Assembly (NCBI GenBank): GCA_012515645.1
Contig: JAAYXY010000012.1
Span: forward strand, 1 to 28,160
Reading direction: 5' to 3'
DNA: 28,160 nt
DNA from: Candidatus Peribacteria bacterium
GTDB lineage: Bacteria > Patescibacteriota > Gracilibacteria > Peribacterales > Peribacteraceae
The notes under the pieces were generated by a model. The model worked only from the letters and a program-made list of their open reading frames with translations. It did not search any database and was not told the origin of the DNA. Shown in pieces: positions 18,903-27,608 of this stretch; the stretch's first letter is position 1, and the number at the start of each line of letters is the position of its first letter. A program made the position numbers and the translations under genes.

Positions 18903-20288
18903 TCAGCGGTTGAAATCCACTTCTTCGTAGGTTCTCATATGGTCGAGAACCAGAGCCTCCGCATCTGCCAGTTGCTCTGGATTCCGTGCCTCGATCACGA
19001 TGGAGAGGCGCGGGCTTGTGTTGCTCTGCCGGATGCCTGCCCACGCGTCATTGCCCAGGTCAATGCGTGCGCCGTCGAGCGTATTCACTGCAAAGCCCTG
19101 TTCCTGGAAATACTTCGTGGCGCTTTCGACAACGGCGGTTTTGCGGTCATCCGGGCAGAACGGCCGCTGCTCCGGCATCTGGTATACTGTGGGGAACGCA
19201 GCGAAACTTTGGGAGAACGGTTTTCTGCTGTGCGAGAGAATCGTCAAGACGCGTAGGGCTGCAACGAGCGCATCATCGAAGCCAAAGTATCCTTCTCCAC
19301 AGAAGAAGTGCCCCGACTGTTCGCCGCCAAGCTGCGCCTTGTGTTCCCGCATCGTATGTTCCACGAAAGAATGCCCTACGGCGCACATGACGGGCTTGCC
19401 GCCCCATGCGGCAATCTCGCTCTGGAGCACGCCGGAGTTGCTGACTGTAAAGACAACGGGTGCGCCGGTATGGCGGGAGAGGTGGTCTTTGGCGAGCAGA
19501 AGCAGTATTTCATCTGCCGTGCGGATGTCGCCGTGCTCATCGACTATACCCAGCCTGTCTCCGTCACCATCGAATGCTAGGCCGCAGCTGGCGCCCACAG
19601 CATGCACTTCCGCCTGTAAGTCAGCGAGTGTTTCGCGCTTGCTCGGGTCTGCCGGATGGTTGGGGAACGTACCGTCGGGTTCCGTGTAGAGTTCGGTAAC
19701 GCGGCATCCGGCTTGTCGGAGCGCCTGTACATACACAGGGCCTGCAACACCGTTGCCTGTATCGATGACGACGTGCAAATTTTCACCTATAGATCCAAAG
19801 AGATCATGTATACGTGCCAGATAGGGCGGTATGGAATCAAAAGGCGCCACCGATCCCTTTCCATGCAAAAACCGCTGTTCTGCAATTCGTTGCTTGAGTT
19901 GCTGCAGGTCTTCGCCGGCGAATGCCTCTGCATCGCGTATCTGCAGTTTGAGACCGTTATCCTGGGGTGGATTATGGCTTGCAGTTACCTGGACGCCGCC
20001 ATCCAATGCTTGTGTACAGATGGTGCAGTAGTTCACAGGGCTCGGCGTTTGTCCGATGTGCAGAACGTCGCAGCCTGCAGCCTGCAGCCCCGCAATCAGC
20101 GCCTGCTCGAATGCGGGGCTGTGTGTACGCGCATCGCGGCCCACGGCGATGCGCGGGGACTCAATGCCAAATCGTTCGCGCAGTTCCGAACCGAAGGCGT
20201 GGCCGATGAGTCGGCATGCCTCTTCCGTGATCTGATCGTGCACAATGCCACGAATGTCGTACGCTCTAACAATGGTTGGATCAATCAT
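18903..20288 (-). CDS. phosphomannomutase/phosphoglucomutase
   Basis: A 461-residue alpha-D-phosphohexomutase with the four expected loops: phosphoserine VTASHNPP (101-108, Ser104), metal-binding FDGDGDRLG (about 238), sugar-specificity GGEQSGHFF (about 321; GEMSG or GEQSG marks PMM/PGM), and phosphate-binding RQSNTSPRLSIVIEA (about 421). It interconverts the 1- and 6-phosphates of mannose or glucose, supplying sugar nucleotides, and it could convert the glucose 1-phosphate made by the divergent glucan phosphorylase. The start ATG 20288 keeps the conserved opening IVRAYDIRGI. No clear -10 at leaderless distance was found. Confidence 0.93.
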   Translation of the reverse strand: MIDPTIVRAYDIRGIVHDQITEEACRLIGHAFGSELRERFGIESPRIAVGRDARTHSPAFEQALIAGLQAAGCDVLHIGQTPSPVNYCTICTQALDGGVQVTASHNPPQDNGLKLQIRDAEAFAGEDLQQLKQRIAEQRFLHGKGSVAPFDSIPPYLARIHDLFGSIGENLHVVIDTGNGVAGPVYVQALRQAGCRVTELYTEPDGTFPNHPADPSKRETLADLQAEVHAVGASCGLAFDGDGDRLGIVDEHGDIRTADEILLLLAKDHLSRHTGAPVVFTVSNSGVLQSEIAAWGGKPVMCAVGHSFVEHTMREHKAQLGGEQSGHFFCGEGYFGFDDALVAALRVLTILSHSRKPFSQSFAAFPTVYQMPEQRPFCPDDRKTAVVESATKYFQEQGFAVNTLDGARIDLGNDAWAGIRQSNTSPRLSIVIEARNPEQLADAEALVLDHMRTYEEVDFNR

Positions 20289-20379
20289 GTGTTATGAGCG
20301 GAATATCCATACGGTATCATACACACGCGTGCAGGCCTGCAAACGCACAAACGAACATTTCATATTCTCATAAATATGG

Positions 20380-20385
20380 TATAAT
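20380..20385 (+). promoter_or_regulatory. -10 box TATAAT for the glucan phosphorylase
   Basis: A perfect TATAAT ends 8 bases before the ATG at 20394, so the message would have no leader or one of 1-2 bases. The -35 region is AT-rich without a good TTGACA. Confidence 0.7.
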
Positions 20386-20393
20386 AGTACGAA

Positions 20394-22055
20394 ATGCACA
20401 CAAAGCTCACCACTGCGTACTTCACGATGGAAATCGGGATTGATGCGCGCATGCCAACATATGCTGGTGGTTTGGGCATTCTTGCCGCAGACATCATGCG
20501 ATCATGCGCGGATCTCCGGGTGAATGCAGCGTGCGTGACGATTGGGTGGAGGCACGGATACCTGGCTCAACATATTCGGGCAGATGGCACGCAGGAGTAC
20601 GAGCAGTTTGCATGGAAGAAAGAGGAATTTCTCAAAAAATTGCCACAAACCGTTACTGTGGAGGTGGAGGGGAGGACGGTCACTATCGGCTGCTGGCTCT
20701 ATACCGTGCAATCCGGTGATCATAGCGTTCCGGTATACTTCCTCGATACCGATTTGGAAGGCAACGATCCTGCGGATCGCGGAATCACAGGCCAGCTCTA
20801 CGGTGGCGACGGAGCCATGCGGCTGCGCCAGGAAATCGTCTTGGGCATCGGAGGTGTGCGGATGCTGCGCGCGTTGGGATACCGCGATATCGGCACGTTC
20901 CATATGAATGAAGGTCACGCGGCATTCCTCACACTCGAACTCCTGCGCGAGCGCGACTACAAAGACGATGCCGTGCGTGCATCGTGCGCTTTTACCACGC
21001 ACACGCCGGTGAAAGCGGGGCACGATGTATTTCCGTACGACCTCGCACATCGCATCGTAGGCGATATGCTCCCGTGGCACATTCGAAAAATCGCCGGGAA
21101 CGATGCACTCTCCATGACCGAGCTCGCGCTGAATATGAGCAGGTACACCTGTGGCGTTTCACAGATCCATGGTGAGGTATCCCGCAAAATGTTCCCCGGG
21201 CATGCGGTCGATTCCATTACGAATGGCGTACACCATATCTATTGGGCATGCCCGGAAATGCAGGAACTCTTCGACAGGCGGGCCAGTGGATGGCGCGAAG
21301 ATCCTGCGGTGCTCGAGATGGTCTCGCGTAGTTTTGATGACGAAGAGCTCTGGAACGCACACATGGCTGCCAAGCAGCGTTTGATTGATGAAGTGAACAG
21401 ACAAACAGGCAAGCAATTTTCGGCACAGTGCCTTACTATTGCCTCTGCGCGCCGCGTGGTGCCGTATAAGCGCCCGGAACTCCTGTATACCAATCTTGAG
21501 CGCCTCAAAGAAGTGTGCAGTGGCAGCGTGCAGATTATTCATGCCGGCAACGCGCACCCGAGCGATCCGTACTCACAGGAAGTCATCCAGCGTATGGTCC
21601 AGCGTGGCAAAGAATTGGAGGGTTCCGTGCAGATTGCGTACCTGGAAAACTACAATCCGGATCTGGCGCGTATACTCGTTGCCGGTACCGATGTCTGGCT
21701 CAATACGCCAATGCGTCTGCATGAGGCATCGGGCACATCCGGTATGAAAGCGTGTCTCAATGGCGTACTCAATCTCTCGTCGCTCGATGGCTGGTGGGCG
21801 GAGGCGTACGGGCGTGATCCGGAGGCAGGATGGCGGATCGGGCCGCTGGTCAAGGCTATAGACGATCCGGAAGAGCACCGCAAAGTGGATGCGGAAGACC
21901 TGTATACGCAGATGCAGTATGAGGTGGTGCACGAGTACTACTACAGCGAGCGACGCCGATGGATACGCCGCATGAAGCGTGCCATCGGTCTCATGGGGTA
22001 TTTCAGTTCCCAGAGGTGCGTACAGGAATACTGTAGGAAAGCGTGGAATGTGTAG
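20394..22055 (+). CDS. alpha-glucan (glycogen/maltodextrin) phosphorylase, GT35
   Basis: A 553-residue phosphorylase of the short type (TIGR02094-like, found in thermophiles and many bacteria), lacking the longer N-terminal domain of muscle or E. coli enzymes. Visible: AYFTMEIGIDARMPTYAGGLGILAAD (glucan site), TFHMNEGHAAFL, FTTHTPVKAGHD, VVPYKRPELL, and the PLP region EASGTSGMKACLNGVLNLSSLDGWWAE (about 440-467) whose Lys forms the Schiff base. It releases glucose 1-phosphate from alpha-1,4-glucans. Preceded by a consensus -10 8 bases before ATG. Photolyase follows on the same strand after 9 bases but has its own -10 overlapping this stop codon. Confidence 0.93.
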   Translation: MHTKLTTAYFTMEIGIDARMPTYAGGLGILAADIMRSCADLRVNAACVTIGWRHGYLAQHIRADGTQEYEQFAWKKEEFLKKLPQTVTVEVEGRTVTIGCWLYTVQSGDHSVPVYFLDTDLEGNDPADRGITGQLYGGDGAMRLRQEIVLGIGGVRMLRALGYRDIGTFHMNEGHAAFLTLELLRERDYKDDAVRASCAFTTHTPVKAGHDVFPYDLAHRIVGDMLPWHIRKIAGNDALSMTELALNMSRYTCGVSQIHGEVSRKMFPGHAVDSITNGVHHIYWACPEMQELFDRRASGWREDPAVLEMVSRSFDDEELWNAHMAAKQRLIDEVNRQTGKQFSAQCLTIASARRVVPYKRPELLYTNLERLKEVCSGSVQIIHAGNAHPSDPYSQEVIQRMVQRGKELEGSVQIAYLENYNPDLARILVAGTDVWLNTPMRLHEASGTSGMKACLNGVLNLSSLDGWWAEAYGRDPEAGWRIGPLVKAIDDPEEHRKVDAEDLYTQMQYEVVHEYYYSERRRWIRRMKRAIGLMGYFSSQRCVQEYCRKAWNV

Positions 22056-22058
22056 AAT
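22053..22058 (+). promoter_or_regulatory. -10 box TAGAAT overlapping a stop codon
   Basis: TAGAAT includes the TAG stop of the phosphorylase and lies 6 bases before the GTG at 22065, again at leaderless distance. Confidence 0.55.
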
Positions 22059-22064
22059 GGTTGC

Positions 22065-23447
22065 GTGTTGCACTACAAAACCAGCGCATTCCTGTTCCGC
22101 CGCGATTTGCGTCTGCACGACAATACAGGTTTGATCCAGGCGCTGCGCCAGTCCGAAAGAGTCATCGCGTGTTTCATAGCAAGCCCTAAGCAGCTCAAGA
22201 CAAATGTATACTGCAGTGAACGCGCAGTGCAGTGTATGGCGGAATGCCTGGATGACCTGGCGATGCAGCTGCGCCAGCGCGGCGCACGGCTCTCCCTGTT
22301 TCAGGGGCATGAGCCTACCATTATTCGTGCTCTCGTGAAGGCGCAGGGGATTGATGCGATCTTCTGTAACCGCGACTACACACCGTTCGCCCGCCAGCGT
22401 GATGCAGAAATAGAGCGTACCTGTAAAAATGCAGGCATCGGATTCCACAGCGCAACTGATGCTCTTCTGCACGAACCCGAGGAGCTCCGCAAAGACGACG
22501 GTGCTCCGTACAGGGTGTTCACGCCGTTTTTCCGCAGGGCCATAGCGCTGGATGTGCGCATGCCCACGCAGGCGCGCGGCGTGTTCTTTGCAGACCGTGT
22601 GCCCGGAGCCAAAGCACACGTATCATCCGTGCTTTCGTGGCAACCGAGCAAGGAAGCTGCAGTCCATGGAGGCCGAACACATGCGCTCGCAATCCTGCGG
22701 CGCATGGATGCATTTCGGCAGTACGCGTGTGATCGTGATATCCCATCAAAGGATGCAACCACGCATCTGTCTGTGCATCTCACATTCGGTACCATTTCCG
22801 TTCGGGAAGCGTATGGTGCCATTGTGGGCACGCTCGGGGAAGATCATCCGCTCATCCGCCAACTGTATTGGCGGGAATTCTTTACGCATGTTGCCTGGCA
22901 TTTTCCGCATGTGTTTGGTCACGCATTCCGTACAGAATTTCAGAAATTGCAGTGGAGCCGAAGCCAACGGAATTTTCAGGCCTGGTGTAAGGGCAAAACC
23001 GGAGTACCGATTGTGGATGCGGGCATGCGGCAGCTCAATGCAACGGGATACATGCATAATCGCGTACGCATGATTGCAAGCTCGTTTCTCGTCAAAGATT
23101 TGCACATAGACTGGCGGAAAGGCGAACAGTATTTTGCACAGAGACTGCTGGATTACGATCCGTCCGTGAACAATGGCAATTGGCAGTGGTCAGCTTCCAC
23201 CGGGTGCGATGCACAACCGTGGTTCCGTATTTTTAATCCCTGGTTGCAACAGAAGCGCTACGATCCGGCATATGCATACATCAAAAAATGGATTCCCGAA
23301 CTGGCAGAGTGGAGCGTACAGGCAATTCAGGGGTGGGGCGTGGGAATGCAGGAGCAAAAGAGGGGAACGTACCCCAGACCTATCGTGGATCATGCAAGAG
23401 AATCTGCGTTTGCCAAAGATATGTATGCGCGTATTACACGCATGTAG
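22065..23447 (+). CDS. phrB: deoxyribodipyrimidine photolyase
   Basis: A 460-residue class I-type photolyase/cryptochrome family member. N-terminal antenna domain with FLFRRDLRLHDNTGL (about 8-22). C-terminal FAD domain with LIRQLYWREFFTHVAWHFP, TGVPIVDAGMRQLNATGYMHNRVRMIASSFLVKDL, and YDPSVNNGNWQWSASTGCDAQPWFRIFNPWLQQKRYDP, the signature FAD- and DNA-binding stretch. It uses light to split cyclobutane dimers. A sunlit or surface habitat at some time is inferred, which is of interest for a presumed reduced-genome organism. GTG 22065 is the start, with TAGAAT 6 bases before it. It ends 11 bases before the convergent pilin-like gene. Confidence 0.95.
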   Translation: MLHYKTSAFLFRRDLRLHDNTGLIQALRQSERVIACFIASPKQLKTNVYCSERAVQCMAECLDDLAMQLRQRGARLSLFQGHEPTIIRALVKAQGIDAIFCNRDYTPFARQRDAEIERTCKNAGIGFHSATDALLHEPEELRKDDGAPYRVFTPFFRRAIALDVRMPTQARGVFFADRVPGAKAHVSSVLSWQPSKEAAVHGGRTHALAILRRMDAFRQYACDRDIPSKDATTHLSVHLTFGTISVREAYGAIVGTLGEDHPLIRQLYWREFFTHVAWHFPHVFGHAFRTEFQKLQWSRSQRNFQAWCKGKTGVPIVDAGMRQLNATGYMHNRVRMIASSFLVKDLHIDWRKGEQYFAQRLLDYDPSVNNGNWQWSASTGCDAQPWFRIFNPWLQQKRYDPAYAYIKKWIPELAEWSVQAIQGWGVGMQEQKRGTYPRPIVDHARESAFAKDMYARITRM

Positions 23448-23458
23448 TGCTTGGTTGC

Positions 23459-24301
23459 TTACACTGCGTTATAGATCACGTTCACAATGCCGGCGCTTGC
23501 CAGAATAACGAGGAGCCCGATTACAACCCGGATGATGAGTGATTTTGCACGGCCGTACTGGTTATCGTCCCCGATATTGATAACCATCATGATGCCTGCG
23601 ATGACAATCATGATGACGGCAAAGAGACCCATGAATCCAACAACGATGTTCATCGCACGCACGATTTCGCTGGTGATGCCTCCAGGGGAACCTGTTTCGG
23701 TGATGGATTCTGCAATGATCAGGCGCACACCGATGAGGGTGAATCCTGCGACGACAGAAATGACGGTCCGTCGCAATTGTGCCAGGCCTTCTTCACTGCC
23801 CCAGGTAATGACGGCACGAATACCGCTCACAATGATCATGAGTACGGCGACTGTGGCCGCGGCGGATGTAAGCCACCTTGCCACACCGAGAATTTCCACA
23901 GACAAGCCGGATTCAAAACTGATGCCACCGCTGCCTATGGAGACATAGCTGGAGCCGAAGAATCCGCTGCGTATGGCATTGGTTGCGTTCACCAGCATGA
24001 TGGCGACAACAGAACCGATAATCGTCCGTCGTGCCGTAGTGGCGTGTTCTTCGCTTTGGCTGAATGCCATCGCGATCGCCGATGCCACGATGGCCAGCGC
24101 AGCAACGGAATTGATGATTGGCACAAAAAGAAGCGCTAGTCCTTCTGCAATAGAACCGACTTCGTTACCGAACCAGTTGGTGAGCACGCCGCCTGCATCA
24201 GCGATGCCGGATTGCGCGTCCTGCGCCATGGCGGCAAGAGGCAAGCACAGTCCTGCGGTCAGCGCGATGATTCCGATAGTGTATACGCGATGCAGGTTCA
24301 T
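23459..24301 (-). CDS. T4SS-pilin-like membrane protein B with three hairpin modules
   Basis: A 280-residue protein with a signal peptide (MNLHRVYTIGIIALTAGLCLPLAAMAQ) and six predicted helices arranged as three similar helix-loop-helix modules. Each has a hydrophobic helix, a polar loop with an R.. or K..I. segment, then a second helix: FSQSEEHATTARRTIIGSVV (module 1), TWGSEEGLAQLRRTVISVVA (2), NIGDDNQYGRAKSLIIRVVIG (3). Module 3 matches the VirB2/TrbC-like T4SS_pilin domain common in Patescibacteria ('AGI..I...GD......AK..I..A..GL.I'). The start overlaps the stop of the upstream paralogue as TGATG. Role in a secretion or surface structure is inferred; no VirB4 or VirB6 gene is in view. Confidence 0.75.
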   Translation of the reverse strand: MNLHRVYTIGIIALTAGLCLPLAAMAQDAQSGIADAGGVLTNWFGNEVGSIAEGLALLFVPIINSVAALAIVASAIAMAFSQSEEHATTARRTIIGSVVAIMLVNATNAIRSGFFGSSYVSIGSGGISFESGLSVEILGVARWLTSAAATVAVLMIIVSGIRAVITWGSEEGLAQLRRTVISVVAGFTLIGVRLIIAESITETGSPGGITSEIVRAMNIVVGFMGLFAVIMIVIAGIMMVINIGDDNQYGRAKSLIIRVVIGLLVILASAGIVNVIYNAV

Positions 24302-25083
24302 CAGGAGGGGAGAAGAATGCGGACGATACCCAGCGAACTCATGACGACCACGATGGCGATAAGTGCGGTGATGATGAGTGTTTTGGCACGGTCCTTCAGG
24401 CTTTCGTTCACGGATACGACCAGCATGATGCCCGCTACAATCACGGTGAGAACGGCGAGGAGCCCGAAGAGCGTAGCCAAGAAATTGGCGATGCCGACGA
24501 TTTCGGCGTTGATGCCGCTGCTAAAAGCCCCCGGCTGAATGAGGTTGATGATTGGTACAGTGAGCATAACAATCGCAGCACCAATGAGGCTCTGTAGCAG
24601 ATTTTTGCGTGCGGAATCCGTGTCGCCTTCGCTCATGGCTGCAATCAGGCGGAAGCCCTGGATAACGATATTAAGAATGAGCACTGCCCCAACGAGTTGT
24701 ACGACGAATGTGATGATAGGGATGATAATGCCGGTTTCCGTAGCTGCGGGGGCAATCACATTCACGGTGCCGAAACTGCTCGCAAAGATATAGGCGCCCA
24801 GAACGACAACGGAACCGATGAATGCATTTAAGTATGCTTGAGTGGCATTCTGCATACCACTGTCGCTGCGGCTTTCTACGGCGAGCTTGAAGCCGTAGAA
24901 GACGAGTGCCGCAAAGAGCACGCCGACGAATGCGGTACCCAGTGCCGGCAGGATGCCAGCGACATACGTTGCCAGGTCCGCGTTGCATGTCAGGCTTCCG
25001 CTAATACAGGGGTCCACCTGGGCGGCAGCGGCAGCGGGCATGCCGCAGAGCACGGAGGCCAATACCAGTTTCAGGAAGCGCAT
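24301..25083 (-). CDS. T4SS-pilin-like membrane protein A with three hairpin modules
   Basis: A 260-residue paralogue of the downstream gene. Signal peptide MRFLKLVLASVLCGMPAAAAAQ, a short Cys-containing linker (DPCISGSLTCNAD), then three two-helix modules with polar loops: VESRSDSGMQNATQAYLNAF (1), MSEGDTDSARKNLLQSLIGA (2), VSVNESLKDRAKTLIITALI (3). Module 3 corresponds best to the single T4SS_pilin domain. The frame is open for 6 more codons upstream, but ATG 25083 begins the signal peptide and lies 9 bases after TATAAT. The stop overlaps the next start by one base (TGATG), so B is probably translated by reinitiation. Confidence 0.75.
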   Translation of the reverse strand: MRFLKLVLASVLCGMPAAAAAQVDPCISGSLTCNADLATYVAGILPALGTAFVGVLFAALVFYGFKLAVESRSDSGMQNATQAYLNAFIGSVVVLGAYIFASSFGTVNVIAPAATETGIIIPIITFVVQLVGAVLILNIVIQGFRLIAAMSEGDTDSARKNLLQSLIGAAIVMLTVPIINLIQPGAFSSGINAEIVGIANFLATLFGLLAVLTVIVAGIMLVVSVNESLKDRAKTLIITALIAIVVVMSSLGIVRILLPS

Positions 25084-25092
25084 AATCATATA

Positions 25093-25098
25093 ATTATA
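25093..25098 (-). promoter_or_regulatory. -10 box TATAAT for the pilin-like pair
   Basis: A perfect TATAAT ends 9 bases before the ATG at 25083. Confidence 0.65.
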
Positions 25099-25161
25099 CA
25101 CTAAATGCCATTTCTATACCAGTTTTCGTGATGCACCACACAGCATGGTATCTCTTCTGCA

Positions 25162-25189
25162 TTGAATTTGCGCGTGGTATTCGTATACT
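25162..25189 (+). promoter_or_regulatory. promoter TTGAAT-16-TATACT, leaderless position
   Basis: The -35 TTGAAT (25162-25167) and -10 TATACT (25184-25189) are 16 bases apart. The -10 is 6 bases before the ATG at 25196. Confidence 0.65.
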
Positions 25190-25195
25190 CAAAGC

Positions 25196-25888
25196 ATGCA
25201 ATTCGATCGTACCGTTCAGAGCCGCCCCATCACGCTTTCTGCCTCCACAGAATCGCAAGCGTATGCCCTCTTTGCCATGGCCATGGCGCTCACGGTGATC
25301 GGTGCATATATAGGGGCGCAGTTCGCCACTGCTATTTTTAGCGCAGGACTGCATTTTATCCTGCTCTTCGCGCAGATCGGTCTGGTAATTACAGCGCGCT
25401 GGTGGATGGAAAAAACACCGCTCAATTACCTTCTTTTTGGTCTTTTTCCTGTGTTTTCCGGCATCGTGATCACGCCGTTTCTCTCCGCGGTGATTATTGG
25501 ATACAGCAATGGTCCGACCATCCTCATTAATGCGCTTGCCGCGACAGGCTTTATGGCTGGGGCGGCTGCGGTGTTTGCGCGTACGACGTCCTGGAATCTT
25601 GGCATAATGGCAAAGGGACTTTTTCTGGCTCTGCTCGGGCTGATTGCTTTTGCGCTGCTGCAGATATTCATCCCGGCGTTGCGCACACAACAGTTTGAAC
25701 TGCTCATTTCAGGTGGCGGTGTCATCATTTTTGCCCTCTTTACGGCGTACGATATGCAGAGGGTGCAGCGCATGGGTCAGATGGGTGCCAATCCGTTTAT
25801 GCTGGCACTCAGCTTATACCTGGATATCTTCAACATGTTTTTGTACCTGCTTCGTTTCATGTTGGTGCTTTCTGGGCAGCGGAGGTAA
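25196..25888 (+). CDS. Bax inhibitor-1 (BI-1/YccA/YbhL) family membrane protein
   Basis: A 230-residue protein with seven predicted helices, the usual number for the family. It has PLNYLLFGLFPVFSGIVITPFL (family 'Y..F....G......L'), an ALAATGFMAGAAAVFARTTSWNL segment and the C-terminal TAYDMQRVQRM...NPFMLALSLYLDIFNMFLYLLRFM, the family's most recognisable stretch (D.Q......... A..LYLD..N.F...L...). BI-1 proteins are calcium-leak channels in the inner membrane, with YccA also modulating the FtsH protease. Which applies here is unknown. ATG is 6 bases after TATACT. Confidence 0.9.
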   Translation: MQFDRTVQSRPITLSASTESQAYALFAMAMALTVIGAYIGAQFATAIFSAGLHFILLFAQIGLVITARWWMEKTPLNYLLFGLFPVFSGIVITPFLSAVIIGYSNGPTILINALAATGFMAGAAAVFARTTSWNLGIMAKGLFLALLGLIAFALLQIFIPALRTQQFELLISGGGVIIFALFTAYDMQRVQRMGQMGANPFMLALSLYLDIFNMFLYLLRFMLVLSGQRR

Positions 25889-25936
25889 AGGAAGAGTGCA
25901 ACCAGGAGCGGAAGTGTGCCACCGCAGTATGATGTT

Positions 25937-25965
25937 TTGACATAAATAAATTATAATTGTATAAT
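25937..25965 (+). promoter_or_regulatory. full consensus promoter TTGACA-17-TATAAT
   Basis: Both hexamers are perfect and 17 bases apart. The -10 ends 23 bases before the ATG at 25989, giving a leader of about 17 bases without a Shine-Dalgarno sequence. Confidence 0.85.
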
Positions 25966-25988
25966 ATACATATTAAAACACAATACAT

Positions 25989-27347
25989 ATGAAACACAAA
26001 TCCACCTCCATCGTACGCAGATTGCTGCGTGCGAAACGAACATTCGGCGCTGTCGCAGCCATCATTGTCTCTGCATCTGTCATGGGTGCTGCCTTGAGTG
26101 CTTCTTTGCTTCAGGAGGAACAGAAGGCAGCTCAGCCGCTTTTGGTAGAGCACATTGCTGATCGCCTGGAGGCGCGGTTGCACAAGCGTGGATTGCCGTT
26201 TCCGAGTAGGCAAGCGTTGGTTGCCGCGGTGGCGCAGAGGCAGCAGCTTCTCAGAGGCGCAGTGACAGCGCATTTTACTGATGCTGATGGCATAGTGCGA
26301 ACGGTAGCATTCAGTGTGCCAGAAGACCCACAGTGGATTCTTCCGGTATTCACGCAACAGGAGGCCGCATTCGTGATCGACCGGTCCCGGATCACAGATG
26401 CGTTGCAAGTACACATTGCCGAGCATCTGCATCCGCCCCGGCATGTGGTAATCGCAGATCTGGAGAGGCAGGGCAACATCATGCGTGCACGCACCGATGG
26501 GGCGGCACGGTCGGGTGATGTATTCCATAGTACCGGAGCGGTCACCGCGATCGCGGCGGCACTGGAAAATGGAGAAACTGAACTCACAATCCCGATTGAA
26601 CGGCAGGTGGGTACCGTCATCAATAGCACGGGTACCGGCTTGGGGCAGTTAACACTCCTGGCCACCGGTCGTTCAGATTTCCGCGGTTCCACGTGGGCGC
26701 GCATGCAGAATGTGCGAAAAGCGCTCAATGAGCATGTGCATAACGTGCTGGTGCCGCCGGGAGAGAAATTCTCCTTCAATGCAACATTGCAGGGCCCTGT
26801 GACAACAGGTAATGGTTGGCACATGGCCAAAGTGATCGTGAACGGCGTGGATTTGGTATACGCACCTGGTGGAGGGATTTGCCAGGTATCCACTACGACG
26901 TTTCGGGCGATTGTTAATGCAGGACTCGTTGCCAGGGATTGGAAAGCGCATAGCCTGTACGTTTCGTACTACGAGCACCATGGCGTTGGTCTGGATGCAA
27001 CCGTATTCCCGGGCGCGCAGGATCTCACCTTTGTGAATGATACGGGTGATTACCTGCTCTTGCAGGCGTATGACGATGGATACGATGCGTACGTGCACAT
27101 CTATGGCACGCCCGATGGGCGAAACGTGCAGATGGACGGTCCCTATTTCACCAGTGCGGCTCCTCCGGGACTCACGGTGAATGGCCGGGGACTGCGTTCA
27201 AATGAAATCGCCTGGATCCAGCGCATTATTCGTCCAGGTGGAGAGCAGGAAGAGCACATGCTCGTTGCGCGTTACCGCGCAATGCCGCAGAATCTGGCGC
27301 AGAAGTACTCACCAGTGCATGCGAGCGCAGGTGAACCGAATGGCTAA
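25989..27347 (+). CDS. VanW family protein, membrane-anchored
   Basis: A 452-residue protein. A basic N-terminus and one helix (about 19-38, FGAVAAIIVSASVMGAALSA) place the rest outside. Residues about 45-205 form a variable domain with the character of peptidoglycan-binding_4-type regions that usually precede VanW. Residues about 215-370 are VanW proper: GTGLGQLTLLATGRSDF.GST..R..NV, VPPGEKFSFN, VYAPGGGICQVSTTTFRAIVNAGL, SYYEHHGVGLDATVFP and DLTFVNDTGDYLLLQA. VanW occurs in some vancomycin-resistance clusters, but its function is unknown. A G5 domain is absent. Driven by the best promoter in the window. Confidence 0.92.
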   Translation: MKHKSTSIVRRLLRAKRTFGAVAAIIVSASVMGAALSASLLQEEQKAAQPLLVEHIADRLEARLHKRGLPFPSRQALVAAVAQRQQLLRGAVTAHFTDADGIVRTVAFSVPEDPQWILPVFTQQEAAFVIDRSRITDALQVHIAEHLHPPRHVVIADLERQGNIMRARTDGAARSGDVFHSTGAVTAIAAALENGETELTIPIERQVGTVINSTGTGLGQLTLLATGRSDFRGSTWARMQNVRKALNEHVHNVLVPPGEKFSFNATLQGPVTTGNGWHMAKVIVNGVDLVYAPGGGICQVSTTTFRAIVNAGLVARDWKAHSLYVSYYEHHGVGLDATVFPGAQDLTFVNDTGDYLLLQAYDDGYDAYVHIYGTPDGRNVQMDGPYFTSAAPPGLTVNGRGLRSNEIAWIQRIIRPGGEQEEHMLVARYRAMPQNLAQKYSPVHASAGEPNG

Positions 27348-27355
27348 AGCATTCG

Positions 27356-27381
27356 CTGCCGGCGAAAGGCAGTATTTTCTT
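27356..27381 (+). terminator. possible weak terminator after the VanW gene
   Basis: CTGCC-ggcgaaa-GGCAG followed by TATTTTCTTT. The stem is only 5 bp. Confidence 0.4.
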
Positions 27382-27403
27382 TGCTTCTGCCCGTCTGTCC
27401 CTT

Positions 27404-27409
27404 TACTAT
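27404..27409 (+). promoter_or_regulatory. -10 box TACTAT
   Basis: TACTAT ends 9 bases before the ATG at 27419, so the transcript could start within 1-3 bases of the start codon. Confidence 0.45.
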
Positions 27410-27418
27410 CAGTGTGAA

Positions 27419-27604
27419 ATGTCCAAGCGACCGACACCCAAGAAGCGGCGTGCCAAGAGCACAGGAAATACACAGTACTCTGTGTATGTCCAAAAACAGC
27501 AAAAACGTTTAACGGACGTGCAGGCATCGCCGTACGCTGTTATCGCTCCGCCGAAGAATGGTGAAGAGAAGGCATTGAAGGGGATTACAAAGATCAAGGC
27601 GTAA
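27419..27604 (+). CDS. small basic protein upstream of nusB
   Basis: A 61-residue protein beginning MSKRPTPKKRRAKSTGNTQY, with a very basic N-terminus and a Lys-rich end (KALKGITKIKA). It lies 4 bases before nusB in the same direction and so is probably co-transcribed. In many bacteria the bL32 gene (rpmF) is near this kind of cluster and has a similar N-terminus and length, but the zinc-finger part and later bL32 sequence are missing. RNA binding or a ribosomal role is possible by composition and position only. Confidence 0.6.
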   Translation: MSKRPTPKKRRAKSTGNTQYSVYVQKQQKRLTDVQASPYAVIAPPKNGEEKALKGITKIKA

Positions 27605-27608
27605 GGGT

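Noticed and set aside
27419..27604. Ribosomal protein bL32 for the small basic protein before nusB
   Set aside because: Length, N-terminus and position fit, but the central and C-terminal bL32 features and zinc cysteines are missing, so no symbol was given.
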